DNA from: Balneolales bacterium
GTDB taxonomy: Bacteria; Bacteroidota; Rhodothermia; Balneolales; Natronogracilivirgulaceae
DNA length: 13,021 nt
NCBI GenBank assembly: GCA_007116685.1
Contig: SKIC01000005.1
Location: forward strand, 1 to 13,021
Direction of reading: 5' to 3'
Shown here: positions 1 through 7,619 of the stretch, piece by piece
How the letters are laid out: each line of letters starts with the position of its first letter
Position numbering within the stretch: position 1 is the stretch's first letter
The notes under the pieces: generated by a model
Databases searched by the model: none
Seen by the model: the letters and a program-made list of their open reading frames with translations, nothing else
What the model was told of the DNA's origin: nothing
Position numbers and translations under genes: made by a program

Positions 1-37
1 CCGATGAAAATTCTGATCGAATAACCATGGTTGTACA

Positions 38-730
38 ATGTCCACAAACCCAGTCATAGAACTCGAGAATGTTACCGTTCGTTTTGACGGCCGTACTATA
101 TTAGATAACCTGAATTTCACCCTGCAAAATGGAGAATTTGCCTATTTGATTGGTCATACAGGCTCAGGTAAAAGTTCTTTTTTAAAGCTTTTGTACCGAG
201 ACATACTACCGGATTTTGGTACCGTGCGAGTGGCAGATTACAACATCACAGAGATGAAAGAGAAAAAAGTCCCCTTTCTGAGAAGAAGCCTTGGTATTGT
301 TTTTCAGGATTTTCAGCTTTTGCCGGATCGAAATGTGTATGATAATGTCGCATTTGCTCTTCAAGTAACCGGAAATGGCAGAGGATTCATCAAACAACGT
401 GTACTTGAATTGCTTTCGATGGTGGGCTTAAGTCACAGAAAAACGGCCATGCCAGATGATTTATCCGGCGGCGAACAGCAACGTGTTGTAATCGCTCGTG
501 CTCTTGCTAATGAGCCCCGAATCATGCTTGCAGATGAGCCTACCGGAAACCTTGACCCTGAGGCCACCAAATCGATTATGGATTTACTTGAGCAAATCAA
601 CAACAGAGGGATGGCTATTCTTATGGTTACACACAATTACGATGTGGTAAAACATTATCCTCATCGTACTATGAAGCTACTGGATGGTCAGGTAGAAGAG
701 CTTACATCACTTGACGACTTAGAAGTCTAG
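38..730 (+). CDS. ftsE: FtsE-type ABC transporter ATP-binding protein
   Basis: This 230-residue protein is a single ABC ATPase domain with no membrane segments, the size of FtsE or LolD-type ATPases. It has a Walker A GHTGSGKS (residues 39-46), Q-loop Q90, signature LSGGEQ (142-147), Walker B IMLADEP followed by TGNLD (162-172) and switch histidine H199. FtsE pairs with the permease FtsX at the division site, where the complex controls peptidoglycan hydrolases. The sequence resembles FtsE most closely, but family members such as LolD or MacB-type ATPases share these motifs. The expected ftsX does not follow; the next gene downstream is on the other strand. The ATG at 38 is the only sensible start; the ATG at 27 is out of frame. 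No clear Shine-Dalgarno is visible. The family is certain; the ftsE assignment is probable. Confidence 0.85.
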   Translation: MSTNPVIELENVTVRFDGRTILDNLNFTLQNGEFAYLIGHTGSGKSSFLKLLYRDILPDFGTVRVADYNITEMKEKKVPFLRRSLGIVFQDFQLLPDRNVYDNVAFALQVTGNGRGFIKQRVLELLSMVGLSHRKTAMPDDLSGGEQQRVVIARALANEPRIMLADEPTGNLDPEATKSIMDLLEQINNRGMAILMVTHNYDVVKHYPHRTMKLLDGQVEELTSLDDLEV

Positions 731-740
731 AATAAAACCT

Positions 741-769
741 GACTCTGAGGAAAACACAATCTCAGTGTT
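741..769 (-). terminator. Weak hairpin between convergent genes, possible terminator
   Basis: The 39-base gap between the convergent ftsE and wzi-type genes holds an imperfect inverted repeat. Its arms are 741-749 and 761-769, with one T-T mismatch, one wobble pair and an 11-base loop. Read on the minus strand it is followed within three bases by a T-rich stretch, so it may end the flippase-glycosyltransferase-Wzi transcript. On the plus strand no T tract follows. The stem is modest, so the call is tentative. Confidence 0.3.
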
Positions 770-2290
770 CTAAAATGTGTAGCTGAGTCCCGTCAGGATT
801 CCAAAAGTGGTAGCAAACTCGCCGAAATCCAGGGCTAGAGACGTTTTGATATTGAAATTATCTACTGATCTCAAATTGGTATCCACTTCCAACATGGTGT
901 AGTACTGAACCGGAGCGGAGGCAAAAATATTATCAGGATTGATAATATTTCCAAAGGTATCAATGTTGGAATATGTCCCTCTATATGAGTTTCTGGTGGC
1001 TAATGCACGATAAGTCACAGAATCTGAAAAACGTCCCTCAAATCCTATATGATATGCACGTACTCGATTACTGATGAACATTCTGTGATTACTGAAGTCC
1101 ATATCCGGGAAATAGTAGGAACCACGAATCTTATTCATCAGTAGCGAACTTCCTATATTAAAACCAAAATACGTCCATCCATCACGATACACAGAATGAT
1201 TGTAATAATTGTCGCGGCCACCAAATTTGAATGGATAATCCGGGGCACATTCCGGGACTTCTGGATACAATGAACAATCACCCTCGGGTTGATCGGTTGG
1301 GCCCGGGCCGCTTTGCCAAGTTGTTTTTAGGACTTCAAACAATATCGAGTTTACGATACCATTTTCTCGAGGCAAATTAAGGTGAAAACCTTGAAGAAAA
1401 TCAAGGTTACTATAAAATCGCAAGCCACTTCCATCTTCAAAAGGAAATTGCCTATAGGTGAATAAATAATAATCACGGGCATTAAATTCTATACCAAATT
1501 CAATCATACCAAGATGATCGCCAATTGCATTAATAACCCAGCCCTCTAAGGAAGTACCTGTAAGATCTTCGCTAGCACTTCTTCCAAAAATCACTCTTAA
1601 ATAATCATCAAAGGAGCTTGGTGCTGCCCCATGCACAGGAGAAACTCCACCCCATTTCGCATAATGAACAATCCCACCATAAAGAATTACAGGCCAACCC
1701 TCTCTCCCACCTCTGGCGTAGAAAAACTTTTCATGTAGCATGGCATCCTCAACAAAACGTCCTGATTCTAACCAGCCATGAGAATACTGCCCTTTGAAAG
1801 CCAATAAATCATAAGTAAATGGAATAGTTAAATAGTCAGGGATAGCCAAAGTGATTCGTGGAATAGGCCTGGCGTTGGTGCTTGTAGCCAAAGAACCTGA
1901 TGACAAGGCATCATATTGTAAACCGTGAGTCTGCCGCCACCTGCCGCCTGTGACTTCAAATGGCCCCCAACCTAAACGAAGAAAGCCCTGATGAATGTGA
2001 CTTTCGTTGTCTATAGTTTTTCCGGCAAATTGAAGCGCATAATCGTACCAAAAACTACCAATGGAGTCTCTCTCTGCAAAAAAACCAGCGAGAACAAATC
2101 CGTCTACCGAGCGATCATTAATTAATCCATAGCGGTTAAATGTTTGCCAGTGTGGCTGATAACTCTGAGTAGAAAAACCTACTTGGCTTTCAATAATGAT
2201 ATTTATATTGGAAGTAGAACCCGAGGTAAACTGCCCAAATGCATCGGTTGTAGAGAAAAGAATTGTGAGTAGAATTAAAAAAAGCTTCAT
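770..2290 (-). CDS. Wzi-family capsule assembly outer-membrane protein
   Basis: A 506-residue exported protein with an N-terminal signal peptide (MKLFLILLTILF, cleavage probably near the GQ at 19-20). Many alternating aromatic and polar stretches and a C-terminal phenylalanine suit an outer-membrane beta-barrel. Two regions point to the Wzi capsule assembly family: LRLGWGPFEVTGG near 105-116, and GGRDNYYNH followed by YRDGWTYFG near 357-376. Wzi proteins in enteric bacteria bind surface polysaccharide and attach the capsule to the outer membrane; Bacteroidota homologues are mostly uncharacterised. A loop near 330-352 carries two cysteines (339 and 348) that could form a disulfide. I chose the ATG at 2290, which overlaps the upstream glycosyltransferase stop as TGATG, over a TTG one codon earlier. 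It is the last gene of the operon starting at the flippase. Confidence 0.75.
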   Translation of the reverse strand: MKLFLILLTILFSTTDAFGQFTSGSTSNINIIIESQVGFSTQSYQPHWQTFNRYGLINDRSVDGFVLAGFFAERDSIGSFWYDYALQFAGKTIDNESHIHQGFLRLGWGPFEVTGGRWRQTHGLQYDALSSGSLATSTNARPIPRITLAIPDYLTIPFTYDLLAFKGQYSHGWLESGRFVEDAMLHEKFFYARGGREGWPVILYGGIVHYAKWGGVSPVHGAAPSSFDDYLRVIFGRSASEDLTGTSLEGWVINAIGDHLGMIEFGIEFNARDYYLFTYRQFPFEDGSGLRFYSNLDFLQGFHLNLPRENGIVNSILFEVLKTTWQSGPGPTDQPEGDCSLYPEVPECAPDYPFKFGGRDNYYNHSVYRDGWTYFGFNIGSSLLMNKIRGSYYFPDMDFSNHRMFISNRVRAYHIGFEGRFSDSVTYRALATRNSYRGTYSNIDTFGNIINPDNIFASAPVQYYTMLEVDTNLRSVDNFNIKTSLALDFGEFATTFGILTGLSYTF

Positions 2291-3258
2291 CAATTAGTTT
2301 TTTTGATTTTGGAGAAATGTCGCTCAGAAAATGCATTCCAATACGGCTTTTGGTGACCCCAACCAAAATGTAAAACATAGGGTGTTACCCACATGTGGTC
2401 CTGACTTCGTGGCAACAATCCAAATGCTGCTATAATGAAGTTTCTCAGGCGCGTGTTTTCAATTCCTCTGAGCGAATGAATGAATGGATTGCAGTAATAT
2501 TTCACTGAAACAGAATTGAAATCCTCATCATGTTTTATCATGCCATGAATGTAATCCAACTGAGGGCTTTCCAATCCGTTAAACCAGGGATGCACATAAA
2601 GATTCATTTTGCTCATCGCCATTCCTAAACTCCACTCACAACTTTCGAGCGTTCTCCCTTTTTCAAGTTTTCTACTTACAAAGTGGGTTTCGCTTTGTTT
2701 GCTCAGGTATTCACCCGCTAGCCTTTCTACCTCTTTGGTGGTTTCATAATCTGCCGCATACATGATACCGGTTTGTACACGATATAAATATGATAGATTG
2801 AAACGACGAAGTGTGCGTTGTCTCCTCCTGAAAATTACATCCTTCAGAACACCAATGCCTTTTGGCGCTCCGTAAAAAATATCAGCAGATTCCTGACCTG
2901 TTATGGTATAGGGATATGGTTCTAAAATATGCCAAAGCGTATCGGGATTTCGGCACCAAATCATATCAGAATCCAGATACATATTACGCTCAAAAGGCAT
3001 GTATTTATGCAGATTATGCTTCAAGCCAACAATGGACCTGTTTTCTTCCTTGAGTTCAATAATCTTCTCGAAGAACGATTCAAATCCCCAATCACTAATA
3101 ATCTGTTTGTGTTCATTTGGACACAAAATCGCAATTTGGCGCTCTTTATCGTATCTGCGAATGGTGGATGCAGCAACTATGGCGTCTCTGAGATATTTCT
3201 CTTTGCCATAACTGGCAAAAACATAACCTTGATTGTGTTTACTGCTGTTTGTACTCAT
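2290..3258 (-). CDS. GT-A fold glycosyltransferase (GT8-like)
   Basis: A 322-residue cytoplasmic protein without signal peptide or membrane helices. The N-terminal half has the layout of a nucleotide-sugar binding GT-A domain: GYVFASYG at 11-18, a strand ending ILCP near 44-47, then NMYLDSDMIW (92-101), whose D96-S-D98 is the metal-binding DxD motif. The C-terminal half has CEWSLGMAMSK (207-217) and VLHFGWGHQKPYW (295-307), where H297 or H302 may complete the metal site as in GT8 enzymes. It should transfer a sugar from a nucleotide donor to a glycan or lipid-linked acceptor; donor and acceptor cannot be read from the sequence. Its ATG overlaps the flippase stop by four bases (ATGA, 3255-3258) and its own stop overlaps the Wzi-type start, so it is translationally coupled on both sides. 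This supports a role in making the glycan the flippase moves. Confidence 0.72.
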   Translation of the reverse strand: MSTNSSKHNQGYVFASYGKEKYLRDAIVAASTIRRYDKERQIAILCPNEHKQIISDWGFESFFEKIIELKEENRSIVGLKHNLHKYMPFERNMYLDSDMIWCRNPDTLWHILEPYPYTITGQESADIFYGAPKGIGVLKDVIFRRRQRTLRRFNLSYLYRVQTGIMYAADYETTKEVERLAGEYLSKQSETHFVSRKLEKGRTLESCEWSLGMAMSKMNLYVHPWFNGLESPQLDYIHGMIKHDEDFNSVSVKYYCNPFIHSLRGIENTRLRNFIIAAFGLLPRSQDHMWVTPYVLHFGWGHQKPYWNAFSERHFSKIKKTN

Positions 3259-5045
3259 GAATCTGCAGCCATTAACAGGAAGGTTTTATTTTGGAGTAAC
3301 TCCTCGTAAGTGCCCTCTCCAATAAGTTTTCCGTACTCCATCAAAAATAATTTATCAGCGTTTTTTACTGTGGAAAGTCGATGGGCAATCATAATTATGG
3401 TTCTACCTTCTTTTAGTGATTCAATTTGTTCCATCACTTTGCGCTCTGTTTGGTTATCAAGCGCAGAGGTAGCCTCATCCATTATCAATACTTCAGGATT
3501 GTGATAAAGTGCTCTGGCAATTCCAATCCTTTGCCGCTGCCCACCTGAAATTCGAACGCCACCTTCACCAATCATGGTATTATAACCTTCGGGAAGTCGA
3601 GATATATAATCATCCAATTGAGCTGATTTTATCGCATTTTTGATGCGATTGTCGTCAATTTTTTCATCCGGAATCCCAAAGGCGATGTTTTTACGGATGG
3701 TATCATCACTCAAATAGATGGTTTGGGGTATATAACCGATATTTTTTTGCCAGCCTTGTAGTTTAGAAGAAATATCGGTGCCATCCACTTCCACAGAACC
3801 ATTTTGCGGTTTCAACAAACCTAGCAATACATCAACTACCGTTGTTTTACCGGCTCCGGAAGTACCAACAAAGCCAACTATCTGACCTTTTTTAATTTCT
3901 AAGGATACATTATCTAATGCGGCTTCTGAAGCTTCAGGGTAAGAATAAGAGACGTTTTTAAACTGCAAAGATTCATTTAATGGCAGTACTTCGATATCCT
4001 GAAAACTATCGTAAGATTGGTTTTTATCATCTAACAGAGTTAAGTCGTCATAAACCGGATCTACTACATATCCATGATACTTAATTATGTTATAATGATG
4101 AATGGTCTTTTTAAATGCCGGCATCAAACGGGCGGTTGCAGTAATAAATAGGGCTAAAATTGGAATGATAGAAGTTAAATCTTTGCCCTGAACAAAAAGA
4201 AAAAGTGCCATCATCAACATACCAACAACAGCAAAGGTCTCAACGCTTGGTATAATAATCTGGCCAACAAATTCCTTGAATCGAAAAGAGTGGGAGGTTT
4301 TTCCTAAATCGTTATGAAAGCGATCTTTAAAAAAGTCAGTCCGCCCCATAACTTTCACATCTTTGAAACCACCCAATCCTTCATTCACAGACTGAATCAT
4401 CTGTCCGCGATAATGCTGTTCCTGCAATCCATATTTCTTGATACTGTTTCGCAAAGAACGCATAAACAACATTGAACCACCTCCAAGTACACCAAAAACA
4501 ACAATAGTCATCACTGGTTCTGCAAGCAGGAGTAAAATCAGAATTCCAGTAACAATACCCACATCCATCACAAACTTCATGAATGGGAATAAAAATTTCA
4601 CAACAAGAAGCTGGGTTTCCTGAGTAACATTCCTTAACAATTCAGCTGAATTTCTACCCAAATGAAAGGTGTAGGGAGCATCCATATAGGTGCGGAAAAG
4701 CTTATCTCCCAAGCGAGTATATAAACCAAAGATAAAAGAAGTACTTATCCATTTATAAAAAATTAGAAAAGCATTTTTAAGTACAAAGGCACCAAACACA
4801 AATAATGAGCCAAAAATCAATAAGCCTTGATTACTATTAATGCCAAACAAATCCCAAACAAAGGCAAAACGCTCATTTGCTAAAACTTGCTCAGGATCAG
4901 AAAGAACAGCAACCAATACAGGAACAGCAGCAACGCTCAGAACCTCGACCAAAGATGCAATTATCATGAGAAAAAACAGAAAGTAGATTTTCAGTTTTTC
5001 TCCACGATCAAACAGGCGATAAACTTTTTTTAGGCGGGCAATCAT
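3255..5045 (-). CDS. PglK-type ABC exporter, probable lipid-linked glycan flippase
   Basis: A 596-residue half-transporter with a fused membrane domain (about six helices across residues 17-320) and a C-terminal ATPase domain. Motifs are Walker A GTSGAGKTT (394-402), Q-loop Q441, signature ISGGQRQR (499-506), Walker B VLIMDEATSALD (519-530) and H-loop H555 in AHRLST. It works as a homodimer in the inner membrane. The membrane part resembles Campylobacter PglK more than MsbA, including the ARLMPA stretch near 305-310 at the end of the last helix and the loop leading to the ATPase domain. PglK flips undecaprenyl-linked oligosaccharide to the periplasm. The genes that follow, a glycosyltransferase and a Wzi-type protein, fit glycan export. 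The alternative is a lipid A or drug exporter. It is the first gene of a coupled three-gene operon. Confidence 0.8.
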   Translation of the reverse strand: MIARLKKVYRLFDRGEKLKIYFLFFLMIIASLVEVLSVAAVPVLVAVLSDPEQVLANERFAFVWDLFGINSNQGLLIFGSLFVFGAFVLKNAFLIFYKWISTSFIFGLYTRLGDKLFRTYMDAPYTFHLGRNSAELLRNVTQETQLLVVKFLFPFMKFVMDVGIVTGILILLLLAEPVMTIVVFGVLGGGSMLFMRSLRNSIKKYGLQEQHYRGQMIQSVNEGLGGFKDVKVMGRTDFFKDRFHNDLGKTSHSFRFKEFVGQIIIPSVETFAVVGMLMMALFLFVQGKDLTSIIPILALFITATARLMPAFKKTIHHYNIIKYHGYVVDPVYDDLTLLDDKNQSYDSFQDIEVLPLNESLQFKNVSYSYPEASEAALDNVSLEIKKGQIVGFVGTSGAGKTTVVDVLLGLLKPQNGSVEVDGTDISSKLQGWQKNIGYIPQTIYLSDDTIRKNIAFGIPDEKIDDNRIKNAIKSAQLDDYISRLPEGYNTMIGEGGVRISGGQRQRIGIARALYHNPEVLIMDEATSALDNQTERKVMEQIESLKEGRTIIMIAHRLSTVKNADKLFLMEYGKLIGEGTYEELLQNKTFLLMAADS

Positions 5046-5078
5046 GCCTTAGTTTTTATTAGTAAAATCAGATAGCCT

Positions 5079-5109
5079 CAAAAATACGAGTATTAAAAGC
5101 GTAAACCAA
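5079..5109 (-). promoter_or_regulatory. Predicted Bacteroidota-type promoter for the flippase operon
   Basis: In the 79-base gap before the flippase gene the minus strand reads TTG (5109-5107), a 20-base spacer, then TATTTTTG (5086-5079). This matches the TTG / TAnnTTTG promoter pattern of Bacteroidota. Transcription would begin near 5072, leaving a leader of about 27 bases. It suggests the flippase-glycosyltransferase-Wzi genes can be transcribed separately from the lipocalin-like gene upstream. Matches in AT-rich DNA arise by chance, so confidence is moderate. Confidence 0.45.
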
Positions 5110-5124
5110 TTTGATACTCTAGGC

Positions 5125-6192
5125 TTATTCCACTCTAAAAAAATTGTAATATGCGATTCTTTCATTGTTGATAAGTGCCTCACCTCTAAATTCAACGACT
5201 TCTCCCCCCAAGAAAGAACGAGCAATTCTATACTGCCAGCCAGACAATTCATTCAGCAAAGCATACCTCTCCCGGTCTCGAGTCCGGACTATACTACGAT
5301 GCGAATTGCCAATAAAATCCACTCTGATTTGTTCGGCTAATTTTGAACCCCGAAATCTATTCTCATTAATTATTCGTAGAGAGCGTGGTCTGAGTAAAGA
5401 AATACTATCTCCATCACTGTAAACAGAAAAACCAACTGGCACAGCATCTTTTTTTGCATCACTTTTGATAAGGAAATACGCTGCTTCCCAAGAATCCTGG
5501 CTATGCACAAAAAATCGAAATCCCTCTCCTATTAATCTTGGAGTGATGTTAGATTGCCATGTTTGGTCCATATATGCCGTTCCGCTTACTTCTCTTTTAT
5601 TCCCATTTATTGAAATAAAGCCATGTACATCTGCTTTGGGGATCGGTACCTGAATGCCAATTTTTTCATTACCAAAACGAAATAAGCCATCACCCCATCT
5701 GAATCCATCAACGATGTTTTCCATTATTAGATGTACATCGTAATCAACTCCGTCTTTTGAAGTGACAAATCGTACTTCATGCTGATTATCTAAATTCCCC
5801 CGGAACCAGACTTCATGGTCAGGGCGCATTCTTAAATAAGTTTCGGATTCTACGAAAGCCAGTCTTTCTTTAGGATATTCTCTTGCAACCTGATATATCT
5901 TATCATCAAAGCCAACCAAAGATAACCGAGCTCCACCAACCGGCGACATAAAACGCCCAAAACTGGCGGTACTAAACACTATGTTTAATTGAATATCTTC
6001 TTCTAAAATGAAGTGATAGGACCATAATTCATTAAAATAAGAACTCGTGTGAGGTTTTGGAGCAATATCAGCACGTGTAATTGCCTGAATTTCACCTGAA
6101 GGCTGTTGAACTTGAGCAGCCATATTTCCTGTAAAATAAAAAAGGAAAAAGAGTACACTCAGGCTAATTACTAATTTCTTTGCGTAAATCAT
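5125..6192 (-). CDS. Exported lipocalin-like protein (AttH/CrtC/Svf1 type)
   Basis: A 355-residue protein with a hydrophobic N-terminal signal segment (residues 5-22) and a probable cleavage site after the alanines at 25-26, so it is likely periplasmic or surface located. The rest is beta-rich. The stretch IQVPIPKADVHG (180-191), then the tract around VSGTAYMDQTW (202-212), resembles the conserved core of AttH/CrtC/Svf1 lipocalin-like proteins, which normally have a G-x-Y-x-D-H-x-W motif. Here the position usually holding H is Q210, so the carotenoid hydratase activity of CrtC should not be assumed. The fold usually binds a hydrophobic or lipid ligand. It lies 79 bases upstream of the flippase, in the same direction, and may belong to the same envelope function. 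Function is unknown. Confidence 0.5.
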   Translation of the reverse strand: MIYAKKLVISLSVLFFLFYFTGNMAAQVQQPSGEIQAITRADIAPKPHTSSYFNELWSYHFILEEDIQLNIVFSTASFGRFMSPVGGARLSLVGFDDKIYQVAREYPKERLAFVESETYLRMRPDHEVWFRGNLDNQHEVRFVTSKDGVDYDVHLIMENIVDGFRWGDGLFRFGNEKIGIQVPIPKADVHGFISINGNKREVSGTAYMDQTWQSNITPRLIGEGFRFFVHSQDSWEAAYFLIKSDAKKDAVPVGFSVYSDGDSISLLRPRSLRIINENRFRGSKLAEQIRVDFIGNSHRSIVRTRDRERYALLNELSGWQYRIARSFLGGEVVEFRGEALINNERIAYYNFFRVE

Positions 6193-6294
6193 TTACTAAG
6201 TAATTTCAGTATCTTGTGAAAAGCTAAAATCAGCTTCTCTGATGCATAATCAAATACGATGTAATATACACAGTTATTGCGGTCATAGTTTATA

Positions 6295-7023
6295 ATGAAT
6301 ACCAGGCGATTAATTGAAATAGCCGGACCAACAGGTGCCGGGAAAACCACATTGCTAGATGCTTTACAAAAAGACTCTCGTCTATCAGAGCAAAAAACTA
6401 TGCTAGCTAATGATTTATTGAAAGAGATAAAACCTAATGGTTTTTTATTTCCAAACCTGGATCTGTTTGCCGGACGCCGCTTTCGAAAAGCGAATCCGAA
6501 TTTTCAAAGGTATTTCGACTTAGTACACAAAGAACTTTTTCGAAATGACAGCTTTTTCATCAAAGGGAAAAGAAGTATTCAATTGTATGAATCTTTGTGT
6601 AAGTACGAAATGCTAGGCACTCATTATTTAAGCCATAACGAAGAAAGAATCTGCTTGATTGATGAAGGTCTCGTTTTCAAATCATTCAGTAGAATTGATA
6701 TTACATCTCAATTACAAAGTATCCAGAATTTGGCTGATAGTTTTCCGTTGCCAGGTGGAATCATCTATTGCAAAGCACCGGCTGAAACTATTGCAGAAAG
6801 AGCTTTCAATAGGAAGAAAACGGCACCCATACATTTGGGATTAAGCCAGGATCAAATCACAGAAAACATTAAAATACAGTTAGAACGTGCTGATGAGTGG
6901 CTATCCATTTTAAAAAGCAGAGGTCTGCGGACTTACTGCTTAGATATGGATGAAGAATTGCCAGCAACACTTGATGAGTTTTGGAAGATTATCCAAAAAT
7001 TCAAGGCGGATATAGCGGGTTAA
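6295..7023 (+). CDS. P-loop kinase-like protein of unknown substrate
   Basis: A 242-residue soluble protein with a Walker A GPTGAGKT at residues 11-18 directly after a hydrophobic strand (LIEIA). A second strand, ICLIDEG (119-125), ends in DE like a Walker B or substrate-base aspartate. Near 168-182 the basic stretch ERAFNRKK with HLG following resembles the lid of small-molecule P-loop kinases. Length and layout fit nucleoside, adenylylsulfate or other metabolite kinases, but I recognise no specific family. It is transcribed alone, divergent from the lipocalin-like gene and convergent with the LicD-like gene, whose stop codon overlaps its own. The neighbouring cytidylyltransferase and LicD-like transferase would need a phosphorylated substrate, so a kinase acting on an alcohol such as choline or an alditol is an attractive but unproven idea. 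Confidence 0.6.
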   Translation: MNTRRLIEIAGPTGAGKTTLLDALQKDSRLSEQKTMLANDLLKEIKPNGFLFPNLDLFAGRRFRKANPNFQRYFDLVHKELFRNDSFFIKGKRSIQLYESLCKYEMLGTHYLSHNEERICLIDEGLVFKSFSRIDITSQLQSIQNLADSFPLPGGIIYCKAPAETIAERAFNRKKTAPIHLGLSQDQITENIKIQLERADEWLSILKSRGLRTYCLDMDEELPATLDEFWKIIQKFKADIAG

Positions 7024-7619
7024 ATCCCAAAAATATTCCGAAGACGATCAAGCAAAGTGATTTTCATTCTTGAATGGCTGGTAGTGTAAGAAGAACGATC
7101 AGCGGTTCTCATGGGGGTTTTCCAGTCTCCGTAATTATAGGCCAGATATTCTTCAGGAGGGTTGAGCGATTGATATTTCTCGCCTCTTAGTGTGACATAA
7201 TTACCTTCACTAAAGAACTTATCCGGCATTTTTGATCTCATTCTCTGCCTGAATTCGCCGTTTTTACGATAAGTAAGCAGTTCGTAGGCCGTCCCAAATT
7301 TACCAGCTGTAATTTTAAAGTTGGCTTTGCTACGATTATAGTTTTCCAAAGAAAACCCATGCTTTTTTAAATTCTCAAGAAGTGTTTTCCTATGTACATA
7401 GATATCCTCAAATCGGAAACAAAGCTCTACATCCCAATCCCATGCAATAAAATCATTATCTCTGATTATGCCGAGTAGTGTACCCCCACCAATAAAATAT
7501 GGAATTTGAAGACCATCGAGGATATTTCTCAATTGAGCAAGGCCAATAGCCTGATTCTGAAGCTCCTCTTCCGTTCTTAATCGGGTTTTCTCTGGATTTG
7601 ATGCACTGCTGAATTTCAT
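7020..7619 (-). CDS. LicD/fukutin-family phosphotransferase-like protein
   Basis: A 199-residue protein with the LicD/fukutin nucleotidyltransferase-fold signature. GGGTLLGIIRDNDFI (44-58) is followed by W60 and DWDVE (61-65), whose D61 and D63 match the metal-binding acidic pair of LicD proteins (usually WDdDiD). Family members move phosphocholine, ribitol phosphate or glycerol phosphate from a CDP-linked donor onto glycans. At 199 residues it is shorter than the usual 250-300. A late YLAYNYGDWKTPM tract (158-170) matches the YGxxWxxP end of the domain, so the core seems intact. Its ATG directly abuts the stop of the cytidylyltransferase gene (TAAATG), which predicts coupled translation and a donor-maker/transferase pair. 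A basic tail (RMKITLLDRLRNIFGI) may contact membrane. Substrate unknown. Confidence 0.7.
   Translation of the reverse strand: MKFSSASNPEKTRLRTEEELQNQAIGLAQLRNILDGLQIPYFIGGGTLLGIIRDNDFIAWDWDVELCFRFEDIYVHRKTLLENLKKHGFSLENYNRSKANFKITAGKFGTAYELLTYRKNGEFRQRMRSKMPDKFFSEGNYVTLRGEKYQSLNPPEEYLAYNYGDWKTPMRTADRSSYTTSHSRMKITLLDRLRNIFGI

Noticed and set aside
1..24. A short frame ending in TAA at 22-24 that could be the tail of an upstream gene.
   Set aside because: Only seven codons are visible, and another frame stays open to 60, so neither can be supported.
2291..2293. TTG start for the Wzi-type gene, one codon before the ATG.
   Set aside because: The ATG at 2290 forms the usual TGATG overlap with the upstream stop and directly begins the signal peptide.
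2929..3309. A 126-codon plus-strand open frame spanning the glycosyltransferase start.
   Set aside because: It is antisense to two well-supported overlapping genes and shows no domain.
6193..6294. Promoters in the 102-base divergent region between the lipocalin-like and kinase-like genes.
   Set aside because: No TAnnTTTG match at a sensible distance on either strand; a TATAAT overlaps the kinase start codon and has no usable upstream element.
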